From: Ruegeria aquimaris
GTDB lineage: Bacteria > Pseudomonadota > Alphaproteobacteria > Rhodobacterales > Rhodobacteraceae
Direction of reading: 5' to 3'
Length of the DNA stretch: 64,000 nucleotides
Assembly (NCBI RefSeq): GCF_025751555.1
Contig: NZ_JAOWLB010000002.1
Span: 1-64,000, forward strand
The notes below the pieces were generated by a model. The model did not search any database and had not been told where the DNA came from. It saw only the letters and a list, made by a program, of their open reading frames with translations. Every line of letters starts with the position of its first letter. Within the stretch, counting starts at the first letter, position 1. Shown here piece by piece: positions 1-9,032 of this stretch. The position numbers were made by a program, and so were the translations under genes.

Positions 1-349
1 AACCAAGAGTCATCTGTCTGATGTACATCGTTCCAAAAGAAACGTTGCACGCTCAAACAGTGAAGCTGACACTCCATTATCGGCGCTACCGCTCACGCCA
101 CTCGGACGCAAACACCATCACCTAAGAGTGCGATATACAGACATTCGTCCATCGAAACGAACCAAACCGCCCGCATATCTCTTCAGTCATCCATCAATGT
201 CAAACAGCACTGCAACCCAGAGGCCAAAAACAAGACCGATGCGCCAATCCCTCAGCGCGCCCGCCCCGATCATACCTCGAATGCCGCCGTCTCTCCAGCG
301 TGTCCAGCCGTCTCTCCGACCCGTCCGCAGCACCTCAGCGCCGCCGGTG
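1..349 (-). promoter_or_regulatory. rRNA operon leader (5' end of an rrn transcript)
   Basis: Read leftward, this stretch runs from the promoter at 356-384 to the window edge without a credible gene. It contains a boxA-like antitermination element at 198-209 (minus strand TGCTGTTTGACA, near the general boxA TGCTCTTTAACA). A strong promoter, an AT-rich upstream element, a boxA and a roughly 350-nt non-coding leader are the usual start of a bacterial rRNA operon. I infer that the 16S rRNA gene begins just left of position 1. The 16S itself is not in the window, so this is inference from the leader alone. Two GGAGAGACGG repeats lie in the first part of the leader. Confidence 0.7.
198..209 (-). 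promoter_or_regulatory. boxA-like antiterminator site
   Basis: Minus strand TGCTGTTTGACA matches the boxA pattern (TGCTCTTTAACA) at 10 of 12 positions. It lies about 140 nt after the expected start of the leader transcript, a normal position for an rrn leader boxA. In the known system NusB/NusE bind boxA RNA to protect rRNA transcripts from Rho. Confidence 0.65.
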
Positions 350-355
350 AAGCGC

Positions 356-384
356 TATCTACGGTCTCTCCCCAACAGCCGCAA
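356..384 (-). promoter_or_regulatory. strong sigma-70-type promoter of the rRNA operon
   Basis: On the minus strand a -35 TTGCGG (379-384) and a -10 TAGATA (356-361) are separated by exactly 17 bases. Directly upstream (about 388-415) the strand is T-rich with two runs of T or A, like an UP element. Transcription should start near position 349 and run left into the leader. The spacing, upstream AT tract and downstream boxA together support an rRNA promoter. Confidence 0.7.
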
Positions 385-670
385 GGCCCTTTTTACAAAA
401 AAATCAAAAAACTTCCAAAATCTTCGGAGCCCCATGATTTCATACGGTTAGAAAGCCCCAGCATCACCAAACCCCAAGAAACCCGGCTCGCTGACAAGCT
501 CTGGTAACCAGAATCCCCGGGAGAATCCGGCGATCCCCCGAACATGAGGGCAAAGCACGGGCTCACCACAACAGCAGAGTTCCTCTCGAAGATCGCCCCA
601 CCAACCGCCCTCACGGAATCATCGGGCAGTACTTGCTCCCCGGAAAATCCCCCCCGACAAAGTCGGGTCA
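385..670. other. intergenic region between rRNA promoter and msrQ
   Basis: No credible gene is seen on either strand; open frames here have atypical composition and no ribosome binding site. At 653-667 a hairpin (CCCGAC-AAA-GTCGGG) lies a few bases after the msrQ stop codon. On the minus strand it is followed by a G-run and then ATTTT, so it could act as a weak terminator for the msrPQ transcript. Confidence 0.5.
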
Positions 671-1264
671 TCAAGCTGTTCGGCGCCGGAAGGCTGGTAA
701 CCTCAGTGCAAGAAGAAGTAGAATCATGCCGAGATAGATCAGCGGTTCGAACCGGAATCCCTTGACCAGCATCAGGTAATGGATCGCGCCCAACACGACC
801 GCTGGGTAGACAAGACGGTGCAAACGGCGCCACGCGTTACCCAGCCTCCGCACCGACCAGTTGTTCGAGGTCATCGCCAGCGGCAGCAAGAGCGCGAACC
901 CGACCATACCAATGGTGATATAGGGGCGCTTGAGGATATCCGCCCAGATCTGGGCCGGTATCTGAACGTCCAGCACCAGCCAGACGAGCAGGTGGCAGCT
1001 GACATAGTAGAACGCCAACACGCCAATTGAGCGGCGGAACTTCATCAGATTGAGACCGAGATAGCGCCGCAAGGGAGTGATCCCCAAACCAAGGATCAAG
1101 CTTTGCAACGCCAGTTCGCCAAGCCGATGCTCGATCTCCTTGACGGGATCAATGCCAAGCTGCCCGGTTATCCCAAGCCACAGCCAAACCGGTACAGGTA
1201 AAACGCCAATCATATAGACCAGCCAAACCGGCACCCGGCGGAGATATCCGTTCACACGATCCAC
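671..1264 (-). CDS. msrQ: MsrQ, heme-binding membrane subunit of the MsrPQ methionine sulfoxide reductase
   Basis: This 197-aa integral membrane protein passes electrons from the quinone pool or cytoplasmic flavin to periplasmic MsrP, which repairs oxidised methionines in envelope proteins. It has about six hydrophobic segments and the YedZ-type ferric-reductase-like fold. Conserved histidines are visible in the contexts ..SCHLLVW.. and ..RRLHRLVY.., expected heme ligands. Its ATG lies 3 bases after the msrP stop, so the two genes form one leftward operon. Length and gene order match the MsrPQ (YedYZ) family. Confidence 0.93.
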   Translation of the reverse strand: MDRVNGYLRRVPVWLVYMIGVLPVPVWLWLGITGQLGIDPVKEIEHRLGELALQSLILGLGITPLRRYLGLNLMKFRRSIGVLAFYYVSCHLLVWLVLDVQIPAQIWADILKRPYITIGMVGFALLLPLAMTSNNWSVRRLGNAWRRLHRLVYPAVVLGAIHYLMLVKGFRFEPLIYLGMILLLLALRLPAFRRRTA

Positions 1265-1267
1265 GGT

Positions 1268-2167
1268 TCAGAAGTATTTCGCCAGATCCATACCTTCGTA
1301 AAGCCCGGCGACCTCTTTTTCGTACCCGTTGAACATCAATGTCGGTACCCGTTTGACAAAGAACCCGCCACCGATCTTGCGTTCGCTCGCCTGGCTCCAC
1401 CGCGGGTGGCTGACCTCGGGGTTCACGTTGCTGTAGAACCCGTATTCGCTGGGGATCGCCATGTTCCAGCTGGTCGGCGGCTCCTTGTCGGTCAGGGTGA
1501 TCCGCACGATCGACTTGATCGACTTGAACCCGTATTTCCATGGCACCACCAGCCGCAGCGGCGCGCCATTCTGGTTGGGCAGCGGCCTGCCATAAATGCC
1601 GGTCGCCATCAGGGTCAGCGGGTGCATCGCCTCGTCCAGCCTGAGCCCCTCGCGATAGGGCCACTCCAACACCGGATAGCGGGTGCCGGGCATTTCCTCG
1701 GGCCGGTAGAGAGTTTCAAAGGCGACGTATTTCGCCCCCTCCTTTACCCCGGCCATGGCAAGCAGATCTGCCAGTTCGAACCCGTTCCAGGGGATCACCA
1801 TCGACCAGGCCTCGACGCAGCGGAACCGATAGATTCGTTCCTCGACCGTCATTTCCGACATAATGTCCTGAAAGTCATAGTCGCCGGGCCGGTCGACCAT
1901 GCCGTCGATCTTGACCGACCATGGCTTGGTGGTCAGCAGATGGGCGTATTCCGCCGGGTCGCCCTTGCCGGTGCCGAACTCGTAGAAGTTGTTGTAACCG
2001 GTGATCTCTTCCCAACTGTTCGGCTCAAGCGTTTCTGCCCTTGCCCGCCCGGCAACCGCCGTCAGGCCGCTTGCGGCCAGACCGGCCAACACATGGCGGC
2101 GGTTCAAGAAAGCGGCCTCGGGCGTGATGTCGGCACGGCTAAGGTCATTGTTCCAGCGATGGGCCAT
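1268..2167 (-). CDS. msrP: MsrP, periplasmic molybdopterin methionine sulfoxide reductase catalytic subunit
   Basis: MsrP (YedY) reduces protein-bound methionine sulfoxide in the periplasm using a molybdenum cofactor. The 299-aa product starts with a twin-arginine signal (RR at residues 23-24, then a hydrophobic stretch ending in ARA), as expected for export of a folded cofactor protein. The oxidoreductase molybdopterin domain follows, with the molybdenum-ligand cysteine in the motif FRCVEAW. The frame opens further upstream, but the ATG at 2167 is preceded by GGAG and gives the canonical Tat N-terminus. It is co-transcribed with msrQ. Confidence 0.94.
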   Translation of the reverse strand: MAHRWNNDLSRADITPEAAFLNRRHVLAGLAASGLTAVAGRARAETLEPNSWEEITGYNNFYEFGTGKGDPAEYAHLLTTKPWSVKIDGMVDRPGDYDFQDIMSEMTVEERIYRFRCVEAWSMVIPWNGFELADLLAMAGVKEGAKYVAFETLYRPEEMPGTRYPVLEWPYREGLRLDEAMHPLTLMATGIYGRPLPNQNGAPLRLVVPWKYGFKSIKSIVRITLTDKEPPTSWNMAIPSEYGFYSNVNPEVSHPRWSQASERKIGGGFFVKRVPTLMFNGYEKEVAGLYEGMDLAKYF

Positions 2168-2272
2168 CGGGCACTCCGTTACTTTCACATCCGAAGAGTG
2201 TAGAGCCGACGGACCAAACCGCCAACGCAACTCGCTTCACAGCTGCGTTGCCAACCTGAAACAATTGACGCG

Positions 2273-3826
2273 TCAGACAACGCCGAGACGCTTCAACCCC
2301 TCCTCGAATTGCTTGTTGCCGCGCGCCCGCGCCACGCCCTCGGCGCCGAGCAATACCGAAGGGTAAAGGTCATTCATCTGCACCGAGGTTCCATCGTCGC
2401 AGACGATCCGGACATGCCGTCGGCGCATCTGCCGGGGTTCGGCCACACCGACCGAATGGGCGATGGTCTCGACTTCGCCGATCACGGCACGCGCATAGGC
2501 GGCCACACGCTTTTCCTTTTCCTGCACCACAAGCCCCTTTTGCAGAGAGGGGATGTGGGTTGTGATCCCGGTCGGGCAGGTGTTCTTGTTGCACTTAAGC
2601 GCCTGGATGCATCCCAAAGAGAACATGAACCCACGCGCAGAAGCGATGAAATCGGCGCCTAGGCAAATTGCCCAGGCGACGTCGCCCGGGGCGACCAGCT
2701 TGCCGGCGGCGATGATGCGGATGCGGTCGTGCAGGCCCGCAAGGTCGCGCAGGTCGACCATGCGGATCAGCGCCTCGCGCAGCGGCAGGCCCACCAGGTC
2801 GATCAGCGGCATGGGCGCCGCGCCGGTACCGCCCTCGCCACCATCGACCGCGATGAAGTCCGGCGCGCTGTCGTCGCCGCGTTCGCGAATCTTGCGGAAA
2901 AACTCGAACCAGGGGTCGGCCGAGCCCATGCAGGTCTTGATCCCAACGGGCTTGCCGGTGACCTCGCGCACGTGATTGATCAGGTCGAGCAACCCGTCGA
3001 AATCGTCGACCTCGCGGTGCCGGTTGGGCGAGATCGCGTCCTTACCCATTGGAACGCCACGGATTTTCGAGACCTCCTCATCGATCTTGGCAGCGGGCAG
3101 GATGCCGCCCTTGCCCGGTTTGGCACCCTGGCTCAGCTTGATTTCGAACATCTTGACCTGGGGCAGCGCCGCCACCTCGCGCAGTTTCTCGTCGCTCAGG
3201 TTACCCTCGGCATCACGCACCCCGAACTTGGCCGTGCCGATCTGAAAAACGATGTCGCAACCCCCTTCGAGGTGGTAGGGCGACAAGCCGCCTTCGCCAG
3301 TGTTCAGCCAGACCCCCGCCACCTTTGCGCCGCGTGACAGGGCCTTGACCGCGGGCTTGGAAATCGCGCCATAGGACATGCCAGAAATGTTGAAAAAGGA
3401 CGGCGCAAGATAGGGTTGGCGGCAGGTCGGCCCGATCAGCATCGGTTCGGTCGTGGCATATTGGTCGTCGAGCGGCGGAAAGGGCGCGTTCATAAAAATC
3501 GGAGTACCGGGGATGCTCAGGTTGCGGGTCGAGCCAAAGGCCACCGTGTTCCCCTTGGCCTCGCTGGCATTGTAGACCCAGTTGCGCTGCGCCCGGTTGA
3601 ACGGCATTTCCTCGCGATCCATGGCAAAGAAATACTGCCGAAAGAACTCGCCTAACTCTGTGAAAATATTACGAAATCTCCCGATTACCGGGTAGTTTCG
3701 ACGGATCGCATCCTGTGTCTGGAACCTGTCGACAAAGAAAAGGACGACAAACAGAAGCGCGGCCAGGCCAAGGACGCCGATGAAGATGATGGCCATCACT
3801 TCAATGGAATTATACGCGAAACCCAT
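2273..3826 (-). CDS. FMN-binding glutamate synthase family protein
   Basis: This 517-aa protein corresponds to the synthase domain of the glutamate synthase large subunit without the N-terminal glutaminase domain. It starts with one membrane-spanning segment (residues about 10-32). A TIM-barrel FMN domain follows, with a glycine-rich loop in ..VDGGEGGTGAAP... A cysteine cluster, CIQALKCNKNTCPTG, matches the [3Fe-4S] site of the family. The ATG at 3826 has GGAG upstream. Stand-alone enzymes of this family are common in proteobacteria, but their exact reaction is poorly defined, so I do not assign gltB. It is 105 bases upstream of msrP. Confidence 0.85.
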   Translation of the reverse strand: MGFAYNSIEVMAIIFIGVLGLAALLFVVLFFVDRFQTQDAIRRNYPVIGRFRNIFTELGEFFRQYFFAMDREEMPFNRAQRNWVYNASEAKGNTVAFGSTRNLSIPGTPIFMNAPFPPLDDQYATTEPMLIGPTCRQPYLAPSFFNISGMSYGAISKPAVKALSRGAKVAGVWLNTGEGGLSPYHLEGGCDIVFQIGTAKFGVRDAEGNLSDEKLREVAALPQVKMFEIKLSQGAKPGKGGILPAAKIDEEVSKIRGVPMGKDAISPNRHREVDDFDGLLDLINHVREVTGKPVGIKTCMGSADPWFEFFRKIRERGDDSAPDFIAVDGGEGGTGAAPMPLIDLVGLPLREALIRMVDLRDLAGLHDRIRIIAAGKLVAPGDVAWAICLGADFIASARGFMFSLGCIQALKCNKNTCPTGITTHIPSLQKGLVVQEKEKRVAAYARAVIGEVETIAHSVGVAEPRQMRRRHVRIVCDDGTSVQMNDLYPSVLLGAEGVARARGNKQFEEGLKRLGVV

Positions 3827-3939
3827 GCCGGAACTCCGATATATTGATATGTCTCAAGGACGGATGTGATCTGTGGTTCAAGACTGTAACCGATTGGCGC
3901 GTCGTGCAAGGCGCGTCACATCACAAAGGGAGAAGCGCT

Positions 3940-4377
3940 ATGAAACAGTTAATGCTGGCACTGACACTTGCGGCAACCGCAACCGCCGTATCCGCTCAGG
4001 ACATGGTAACCTATTCAACCGACGAAAGTTTTTCCGATGTCGCCTTTGCCGTGGAAAGCGCGATTGTCGGACGCGGGCTGGTCATAGACCATGTCAGCCA
4101 TGTGGGGGACATGCTGGAGCGCACCCGGGCCGACGTGGGATCGGACGTGGTTCTGTTTGAAAAGGCCGAGGTTTACACGTTCTGCTCGGCCACCGTATCG
4201 CGCCGGGTGATGGAGGCGGATCCGATGAACATCGTGTTCTGCCCCTATGGGATCTTCGTCGCCCAGAAAGCCGGATCGGAAGAGGTGCTGGTCGGGTTCC
4301 GAGGCTATCCCGAGGGGCCGATGCAGGAGGTTCAGGGGCTCTTGGACGGAATCGTGCGCGAGGCCGTCGACCAGTAA
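3940..4377 (+). CDS. secreted DUF302 domain protein
   Basis: This 145-aa protein has a cleavable signal peptide (residues 1-20, hydrophobic core LMLALTLAATATAVSA). The mature part has the DUF302 fold pattern: a start like YSTDESFSDVAFAVESAIVGRGL, then ..VCPYGIF-like strands around FCPYGIFV. DUF302 proteins are small, often periplasmic, and of unknown function; some roseobacter and sulfur-oxidiser relatives sit near redox genes. The start at 3940 is chosen because AAGGGAGAA precedes it and it gives the signal peptide. It diverges from the FMN glutamate-synthase-like gene. Confidence 0.8.
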   Translation: MKQLMLALTLAATATAVSAQDMVTYSTDESFSDVAFAVESAIVGRGLVIDHVSHVGDMLERTRADVGSDVVLFEKAEVYTFCSATVSRRVMEADPMNIVFCPYGIFVAQKAGSEEVLVGFRGYPEGPMQEVQGLLDGIVREAVDQ

Positions 4378-4388
4378 ATTCGGACCAA

Positions 4389-4436
4389 ATTGACCGTTTT
4401 GTACGCCGCTCCAGGGTGGGATTGACCGTTTTGTAC
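4389..4436. repeat. two 16-bp direct repeats spaced 32 bp (operator-like)
   Basis: ATTGACCGTTTTGTAC occurs exactly twice, at 4389-4404 and 4421-4436, so the repeat period is 32 bp or about three helical turns. The pair lies between the DUF302 gene and the next small secreted protein, 70-120 bases upstream of that gene's ATG. The helical phasing suggests binding of a regulator to tandem sites. No known regulator motif is recognised. Confidence 0.6.
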
Positions 4437-4508
4437 CATCAAGAACGGCCAGTTTCGATCCGTTCCGGGCCTCCGCGCGTATCCCTTTCAGAGGAAAGGA
4501 GCGCCCTG

Positions 4509-4904
4509 ATGCCGAGAGTTGATCTGTGCCACATTGCAAGTCTGGCAACCATTGTGACCGCGACCGCGGCGGCGGCTGGAAACGAATCCCGATCGGCCGC
4601 CTATCCGGTGGCGGGCGGGTTGATCGAGGTGGTGGCCGCGTTTTCCGAAAACGCGATCTATTGGTGCGGCGTGGGCGACCATGCGCTGACCCGGTTGGGC
4701 CTGCCCGGCAGCCAGCGCATCTATGTCTGGCAGGGGCCATCGCCCAGCCGTGCCCGACCGGGTGAACGGGCGGTGACCTTTGGCTTTGCGCCGCCGCCTC
4801 AGGGAAGCGCCCCTGCCCTGACCAATGATGTCGGGATCATCGGCAACACGCTGACGGTCAGTCAGGCCAAGAAGACCTGTGACGAGCGGACCGCCAGCGG
4901 GTAA
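4509..4904 (+). CDS. small secreted protein of unknown function
   Basis: The predicted 131-aa protein has an N-terminal signal-like segment (hydrophobic stretch around residues 8-24, then AAAAGNES). The mature part has two cysteines, WCGVGDHA and KKTCDER, that could form a disulfide. The product ends a few residues after the second. The frame opens earlier, but the ATG at 4509 has GAGGAAAGGAG immediately upstream. I recognise no domain; a similar pattern occurs in small roseobacter periplasmic proteins. It lies 3 bases from the convergent DUF6629 gene. Confidence 0.65.
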   Translation: MPRVDLCHIASLATIVTATAAAAGNESRSAAYPVAGGLIEVVAAFSENAIYWCGVGDHALTRLGLPGSQRIYVWQGPSPSRARPGERAVTFGFAPPPQGSAPALTNDVGIIGNTLTVSQAKKTCDERTASG

Positions 4905-4907
4905 GGC

Positions 4908-5603
4908 TCAGGACTGGGTGCGCCGTGCCGGGTCGCCCGCGCGGTCGTCGCGCGCCAGGGCGGACATCATGTAAACGATGTAACCCGAGATCAGCGCGGC
5001 CAGGAAACACCAGATCGAGGTGAAGGCATAGGCGGCAAAGACAAAGCCCGCCGCGACCGAGGCCACGATCAGCACACCAAAGATGCGCACCTGCCGATGG
5101 GAGGATCCCAGCAACGGCAGGCAGATCACCAGGGCGTAAACGAGGCGTGCGATCGTCTTGGCGGTCTCGCCGGGGAACATGCCCGGGTTTTCATACTGGA
5201 TCGAATGCCGGACCAGATAGATGTCGAGCGTGTCGGGGTTGACCAGCACCGGCAGGTACAGCGCCGCGCCAAGGCAGAAGCCAAAGGCGGCCAGTCCCGC
5301 AAACAGCCGTTGGCGGGTGCGGTCAGGCTCGACCAGGGCTGCGGAGAGTGGCACCCAGAAGGGCCAGAACCAATAGGCAAAGAACAGAAACACCAGCGCC
5401 GCACCGCCGGGCTGTGCCACGTCCGGGCCATCGAGCGAAAGCCACAGGATACCCTCGGACATCTGCTGGACCCCGAAGAGCAGGGGAAATGCGGCAAAGC
5501 CGAGGAACCGCGGCCGCAGGTCGCGCGCCCTGCGCAACGAGACCGCCCCGCCCGCGATCAGGACGGTGCCGGCGACAAAGCTTGAGGTGGCGGAAAAGCA
5601 CAT
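4908..5603 (-). CDS. DUF6629 family integral membrane protein
   Basis: This 231-aa protein has seven likely membrane helices and begins MCFSATSSF, a signature start for the DUF6629 group. A conserved ..FGVQQMSEGILWLSL.. segment lies in the second to third helix region, and ..QYENPGMFPG.. in a loop. The family is found across bacteria; its function is unknown. An AGGAGGC ribosome binding site lies directly before the ATG at 5603. No operon partner is evident: the next leftward gene, clpB, is upstream and ends with its own terminator. Confidence 0.75.
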   Translation of the reverse strand: MCFSATSSFVAGTVLIAGGAVSLRRARDLRPRFLGFAAFPLLFGVQQMSEGILWLSLDGPDVAQPGGAALVFLFFAYWFWPFWVPLSAALVEPDRTRQRLFAGLAAFGFCLGAALYLPVLVNPDTLDIYLVRHSIQYENPGMFPGETAKTIARLVYALVICLPLLGSSHRQVRIFGVLIVASVAAGFVFAAYAFTSIWCFLAALISGYIVYMMSALARDDRAGDPARRTQS

Positions 5604-5710
5604 GGGAGCCTCCTTGGCGCAAGCTTAGGCGACAGGAGCGGGAGGGGCAAACGCCCGGTTGTCCGGGCGGCTCCTTTCGTTGGCAGGGATGCTCAACCGA
5701 CAATGCCGGA

Positions 5711-5743
5711 TAAGAAAAGGCCCGCCGGTGCTGGCGGGCCTTT
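5711..5743 (-). terminator. intrinsic terminator of clpB
   Basis: An 11-bp perfect stem (AAAGGCCCGCC / GGCGGGCCTTT at 5716-5726 and 5733-5743) with a six-base loop lies 18 bases past the clpB stop. On the minus strand the stem is followed by TTTTCTTATC, the expected U-tract. Confidence 0.85.
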
Positions 5744-5761
5744 CTGTTGCAGTGTCGCGGA

Positions 5762-8380
5762 TCAGTGGACCACAGCGTCATCCGGGCGCGGGCGGTTCGA
5801 GCTGACCACGCGGTCGCCGATGATCAGCCCCTCGTCCCCGGCGGTGATGGCGATGGTCTCGCCGTCCTTGATCTCGCCCGCCAGCAGCTTCTCGGCCAGC
5901 GGGTTTTGCAGGTCGCGCTGGATCACGCGCTTGAGCGGGCGGGCGCCATAGACCGGGTCATAGCCCGCATCCGCCAGCCAGGTCCGCGCCGCGTCGTCCA
6001 GGTCCAGCCCGATCTTGCGGGTGGCCAAACGCTTGGCCAGGCGGGCCAGCTGGATCGACACGATCCCGTCCATATCGGCGCGCTTGAGACGGTCGAAGAT
6101 GATCGTCTCGTCGAGCCGGTTCAGGAACTCGGGCCGGAAATGCGCGCGGACCGCATCCATCACGTCGCGCCGCGCCGCGCTGGCGTCGGAGCCTTCGGGC
6201 AGCTGGCTGAGCGCCTGGCTGCCGAGGTTCGAGGTCAGCACGATCAGCGTCTGCTTGAAGTCGACATGATGGCCCTGACCGTCAGTCAGCATGCCGTCGT
6301 CGAGCACCTGCAAGAGCACGTTGAATACGTCCGGGTGGGCCTTTTCCACCTCGTCGAACAGCACCACCTGATAGGGCCTGCGGCGGACCGCCTCGGTCAG
6401 CACCCCGCCCTCGTCATAGCCGACATAGCCCGGAGGCGCGCCGATCAGGCGGGCGACCGCGTGTTTCTCCATGAACTCGGACATGTCGATGCGCACCATC
6501 GCGGCGTCGTCGTCAAAGAGGTATTCGGCCACCGCCTTGGTCAGTTCGGTCTTGCCCACACCGGTCGGCCCGAGGAACAGGAACGAGCCCAGCGGGCGGT
6601 TTTCATCGTTGAGCCCAGCGCGTGCGCGGCGCACCGCGTTGGCCACGGCGGTGACGGCCGCGTTCTGGCCGATGACGCGCTTGTGCAGCTCGTCTTCCAT
6701 GCGCAGAAGCTTCTCCCGCTCGCCTTCGAGCATCTTCGACGTCGGGATGCCGGTCCAGCGTTCGACCACCGCCGCGATCTGTTCGGGGCGGACGGTTTCC
6801 TCGGCCATCAAGCCGGTGTCCTCGCGGGTTTCCGCCTCGGCCAGCTGCTTCTCCAGCCCCGGGATGATGCCATAGCTGAGTTCACCCGCGCGGCCCAGGT
6901 TGCCCTCGCGCTTGGCAATCTCCAGTTCGGCGCGGGCACGGTCGAGCTGTTCCTTGAGGTCACGCCCCGAGGCCAGCTTGTCCCGTGCCGCCTGCCATTG
7001 GGCGGTCATTTCGGCGCTGCGTTCCTGCAACTCGGCAAGGTCCTTTTGCAGCGTGGCAAGCCGGTCTTTGGATGCGGCATCGTCCTCGCGCTTCAGCGCC
7101 TCTTCCTCGATCTGCATTTGCAGGATCTGACGGTCGAGTTGGTCCAGTTCCTCGGGCTTGCTGTCGACCTCCATCCGCAGGCGGCTGGCCGCCTCGTCCA
7201 TCAGGTCGATCGCCTTGTCCGGCAGGAACCGGTCGGTGATATAGCGATGGCTGAGCGTCGCCGCCGAGACCAGCGCCGAGTCCGAGATGCGCACACCGTG
7301 GTGCAGCTCGTATTTCTCCTTGATGCCGCGCAGGATGCTGATCGTGTCCTCGACGGTCGGCTCCTCGACCATCACCGGCTGGAACCGGCGGGCCAGCGCC
7401 GCGTCTTTTTCCACGTATTTGCGGTATTCATCCAGCGTGGTGGCACCGATGCAGTGCAATTCGCCCCGCGCCAGCGCCGGTTTGATCAGGTTGGCCGCGT
7501 CCATCGCGCCGTCGGATTTCCCGGCACCGACCAGCGTGTGCATCTCGTCGATGAACAGGATGATTTCGCCCGCAGCGGCGGTCACCTCGTTCAGCACGGC
7601 CTTGAGCCGCTCCTCGAACTCGCCGCGATATTTCGCACCGGCAATCAGCGCGCCCATGTCGAGCGCCAGGAGCTTCTTGTCGCGCAGGCTCTCGGGCACA
7701 TCGCCGTTGACGATGCGCAGCGCCAGGCCCTCGGCGATGGCGGTCTTGCCGACGCCCGGCTCACCGATCAGGACGGGGTTGTTCTTGGTCCGGCGGCTGA
7801 GCACCTGCATCGAGCGGCGGATTTCCTCGTCGCGTCCGATGATCGGGTCGATCTTGCCCTCGGCGGCGGCCTCGGTCAGGTCGCGGGCGTATTTCTTGAG
7901 CGCGTCATAGCCCTCTTCCGCGCTCGCCGTATCGGCGGTGCGGCCCTTGCGGATGTCGTTGATCGCCTCGTTGAGCTTTTGCGCGGTCACAGAACCGGCA
8001 TCCAGCGCCTCCTTGGCCTTGGATTTGACCATGCAGAGCGCCATCAGCACACGCTCGACCGGAACAAAGCTGTCGCCCGCCTTCTTGGCGATCTGCTCTG
8101 CCTCGTCCAGCACTTTGGCGGTCTGGCCGTCGAGATAGACCTGGGCCGCGTCGCCGCTGACCTTGGGCAGTTTCGACATCGCCACGTCCAGCGCCTCGAC
8201 CACGCGCGACGGCGCGCCACCGGCGCGGGTGATCAGGTTGCTCGCCAGCCCCTGATCGTCATCCATCAATGCCTTGAGAAGGTGTTCGGGCGCCAGCCGC
8301 TGGTGCCCCTCGCGCAGTGCAATGGTCTGCGCCGCCTGCACGAAACCGCGTGCACGCTCGGTGAACTTGGACAAGTCCAT
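5762..8380 (-). CDS. clpB: ATP-dependent disaggregase ClpB
   Basis: ClpB is a hexameric Hsp100 chaperone that, with DnaK/DnaJ/GrpE, pulls polypeptides out of heat-induced aggregates. The 872-aa product shows the Clp N-terminal repeat domain and a first AAA+ module with Walker [10 protein letters not shown]. The long M-domain coiled coil (about residues 400-530, rich in E, K and L) follows. The second AAA+ module has Walker [10 protein letters not shown]. The size is normal for the family. The ATG at 8380 has GGAGAGAAAG upstream; an in-frame start six codons earlier is less likely. A heat-shock-type promoter candidate is listed separately. Confidence 0.97.
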   Translation of the reverse strand: MDLSKFTERARGFVQAAQTIALREGHQRLAPEHLLKALMDDDQGLASNLITRAGGAPSRVVEALDVAMSKLPKVSGDAAQVYLDGQTAKVLDEAEQIAKKAGDSFVPVERVLMALCMVKSKAKEALDAGSVTAQKLNEAINDIRKGRTADTASAEEGYDALKKYARDLTEAAAEGKIDPIIGRDEEIRRSMQVLSRRTKNNPVLIGEPGVGKTAIAEGLALRIVNGDVPESLRDKKLLALDMGALIAGAKYRGEFEERLKAVLNEVTAAAGEIILFIDEMHTLVGAGKSDGAMDAANLIKPALARGELHCIGATTLDEYRKYVEKDAALARRFQPVMVEEPTVEDTISILRGIKEKYELHHGVRISDSALVSAATLSHRYITDRFLPDKAIDLMDEAASRLRMEVDSKPEELDQLDRQILQMQIEEEALKREDDAASKDRLATLQKDLAELQERSAEMTAQWQAARDKLASGRDLKEQLDRARAELEIAKREGNLGRAGELSYGIIPGLEKQLAEAETREDTGLMAEETVRPEQIAAVVERWTGIPTSKMLEGEREKLLRMEDELHKRVIGQNAAVTAVANAVRRARAGLNDENRPLGSFLFLGPTGVGKTELTKAVAEYLFDDDAAMVRIDMSEFMEKHAVARLIGAPPGYVGYDEGGVLTEAVRRRPYQVVLFDEVEKAHPDVFNVLLQVLDDGMLTDGQGHHVDFKQTLIVLTSNLGSQALSQLPEGSDASAARRDVMDAVRAHFRPEFLNRLDETIIFDRLKRADMDGIVSIQLARLAKRLATRKIGLDLDDAARTWLADAGYDPVYGARPLKRVIQRDLQNPLAEKLLAGEIKDGETIAITAGDEGLIIGDRVVSSNRPRPDDAVVH

Positions 8381-8454
8381 CTTTCTCTCCTTTTCCAAGC
8401 GCCCTGTCTTGCCTGCGCCTGCCTAGCAGCACGCGGCGGTATGGGCCTCGAACC

Positions 8455-8484
8455 CAATCTGGGAACTATTCCCCCGGCTTCAAG
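8455..8484 (-). promoter_or_regulatory. possible RpoH (heat-shock) promoter of clpB
   Basis: On the minus strand CTTGAAG (8478-8484) is followed after 14 bases by CCAGATTG-like sequence (CCCAGATTG at 8455-8463). This resembles the alphaproteobacterial RpoH pattern of CTTG and a CC-AT-rich -10, and lies about 75 bases upstream of the clpB ATG. The -10 overlaps a palindrome, GGGAA-CTA-TTCCC (8461-8473). Heat-shock control of clpB is well known; this placement is my inference. Confidence 0.4.
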
Positions 8485-8521
8485 AGCTTGGCCCCAAGAA
8501 GCCTCAATCTGATACAGTTTT

Positions 8522-8550
8522 CCCTATTTTCCCCTATTGTCGCCCCTATT
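8522..8550. repeat. three CCCTATT direct repeats
   Basis: CCCTATT occurs at 8522-8528, 8532-8538 and 8544-8550, in the AT-richer gap between clpB and the following small gene. Starts are 10 and 12 bases apart, roughly one helical turn. This could be a tandem regulator site or chance clustering in a short low-complexity tract. Confidence 0.4.
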
Positions 8551-8597
8551 TGGCAATATTTCCGGTGTCACATGGTTCCAGAACATGGAGACCCGTG

Positions 8598-8858
8598 ATG
8601 CTGATCACCAATATCGAAATCTCGCGCTACAGCTATTGCGCCAACACCTCGCGCCATTCCGCCAGCGTCTGCCTGACGCTTGCCGACCGAATCGTGACGC
8701 TGTTCTGCTCACTCGATCTTCCGGGCGAGGCCAATCCGGTCTCGCGCGCGCAGGCCTTTGTTGGCGACGCGTTGCGGCAGATGCGGCGGATGCCTGAATT
8801 CCGCTCGGGCAAGCAGGAACTCCGGATCGACGAAGGCCTCGCCCTGGGCGCGGCGTAA
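8598..8858 (+). CDS. small protein of unknown function
   Basis: This 86-aa protein starts at an ATG with GGAG ten bases upstream. It begins MLITNIEISRYSYCANTSRH and has a hydrophobic-amphipathic middle (ASVCLTLADRIVTLFCSL) with three cysteines in its first half. No signal peptide or known domain is recognised. The codon bias (G/C third positions) fits a real roseobacter gene. It stands alone between clpB (divergent) and pyrF, and its tail is followed by palindromic GC-rich sequence. Related short proteins may exist in other roseobacters, but I cannot confirm that here. Confidence 0.6.
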   Translation: MLITNIEISRYSYCANTSRHSASVCLTLADRIVTLFCSLDLPGEANPVSRAQAFVGDALRQMRRMPEFRSGKQELRIDEGLALGAA

Positions 8859-8869
8859 CCCGGTCGGCG

Positions 8870-8932
8870 TGCCCGCGCCGCGCGGATGCGCGGCGCCCGG
8901 CCCAAGGCTGTAATGCCCCCTCAAGGGGGCGT
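8870..8932. repeat. GC-rich palindromes between the 86-aa gene and pyrF
   Basis: Two hairpins sit side by side: GCCGCGC-GGAT-GCGCGGC near 8878-8895, and GCCCCC-TCAA-GGGGGC at 8915-8930. No T-run follows, so they are not classical terminators. They resemble the palindrome cluster downstream of ilvD (51230-51256). Confidence 0.45.
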
Positions 8933-9032
8933 TCAGGCGCGGGACCGCACCTTGCGGGTGCATTCCGATCCGCGCTTGCCTCGGCAGGGCCTGCCCTCTA
9001 TGTACGGGCGACCCCTGCCGGAGGATCCCCAG

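Noticed and set aside
128-451. A 107-codon plus-strand frame near the left edge
   Set aside because: It runs antisense across the rRNA promoter and leader, is rich in S, P and R, and lacks a ribosome binding site.
393-833. A 146-codon minus-strand frame between msrQ and the rRNA promoter
   Set aside because: It overlaps the 3' end of msrQ in another frame and enters the AT-rich promoter region, without a start site or recognisable domain.
5747-8512. A 921-codon plus-strand open frame spanning the whole of clpB
   Set aside because: It is the antisense shadow of a highly conserved gene in GC-rich DNA. Its product is rich in H, R, Q and G with no domain, and it has no ribosome binding site.
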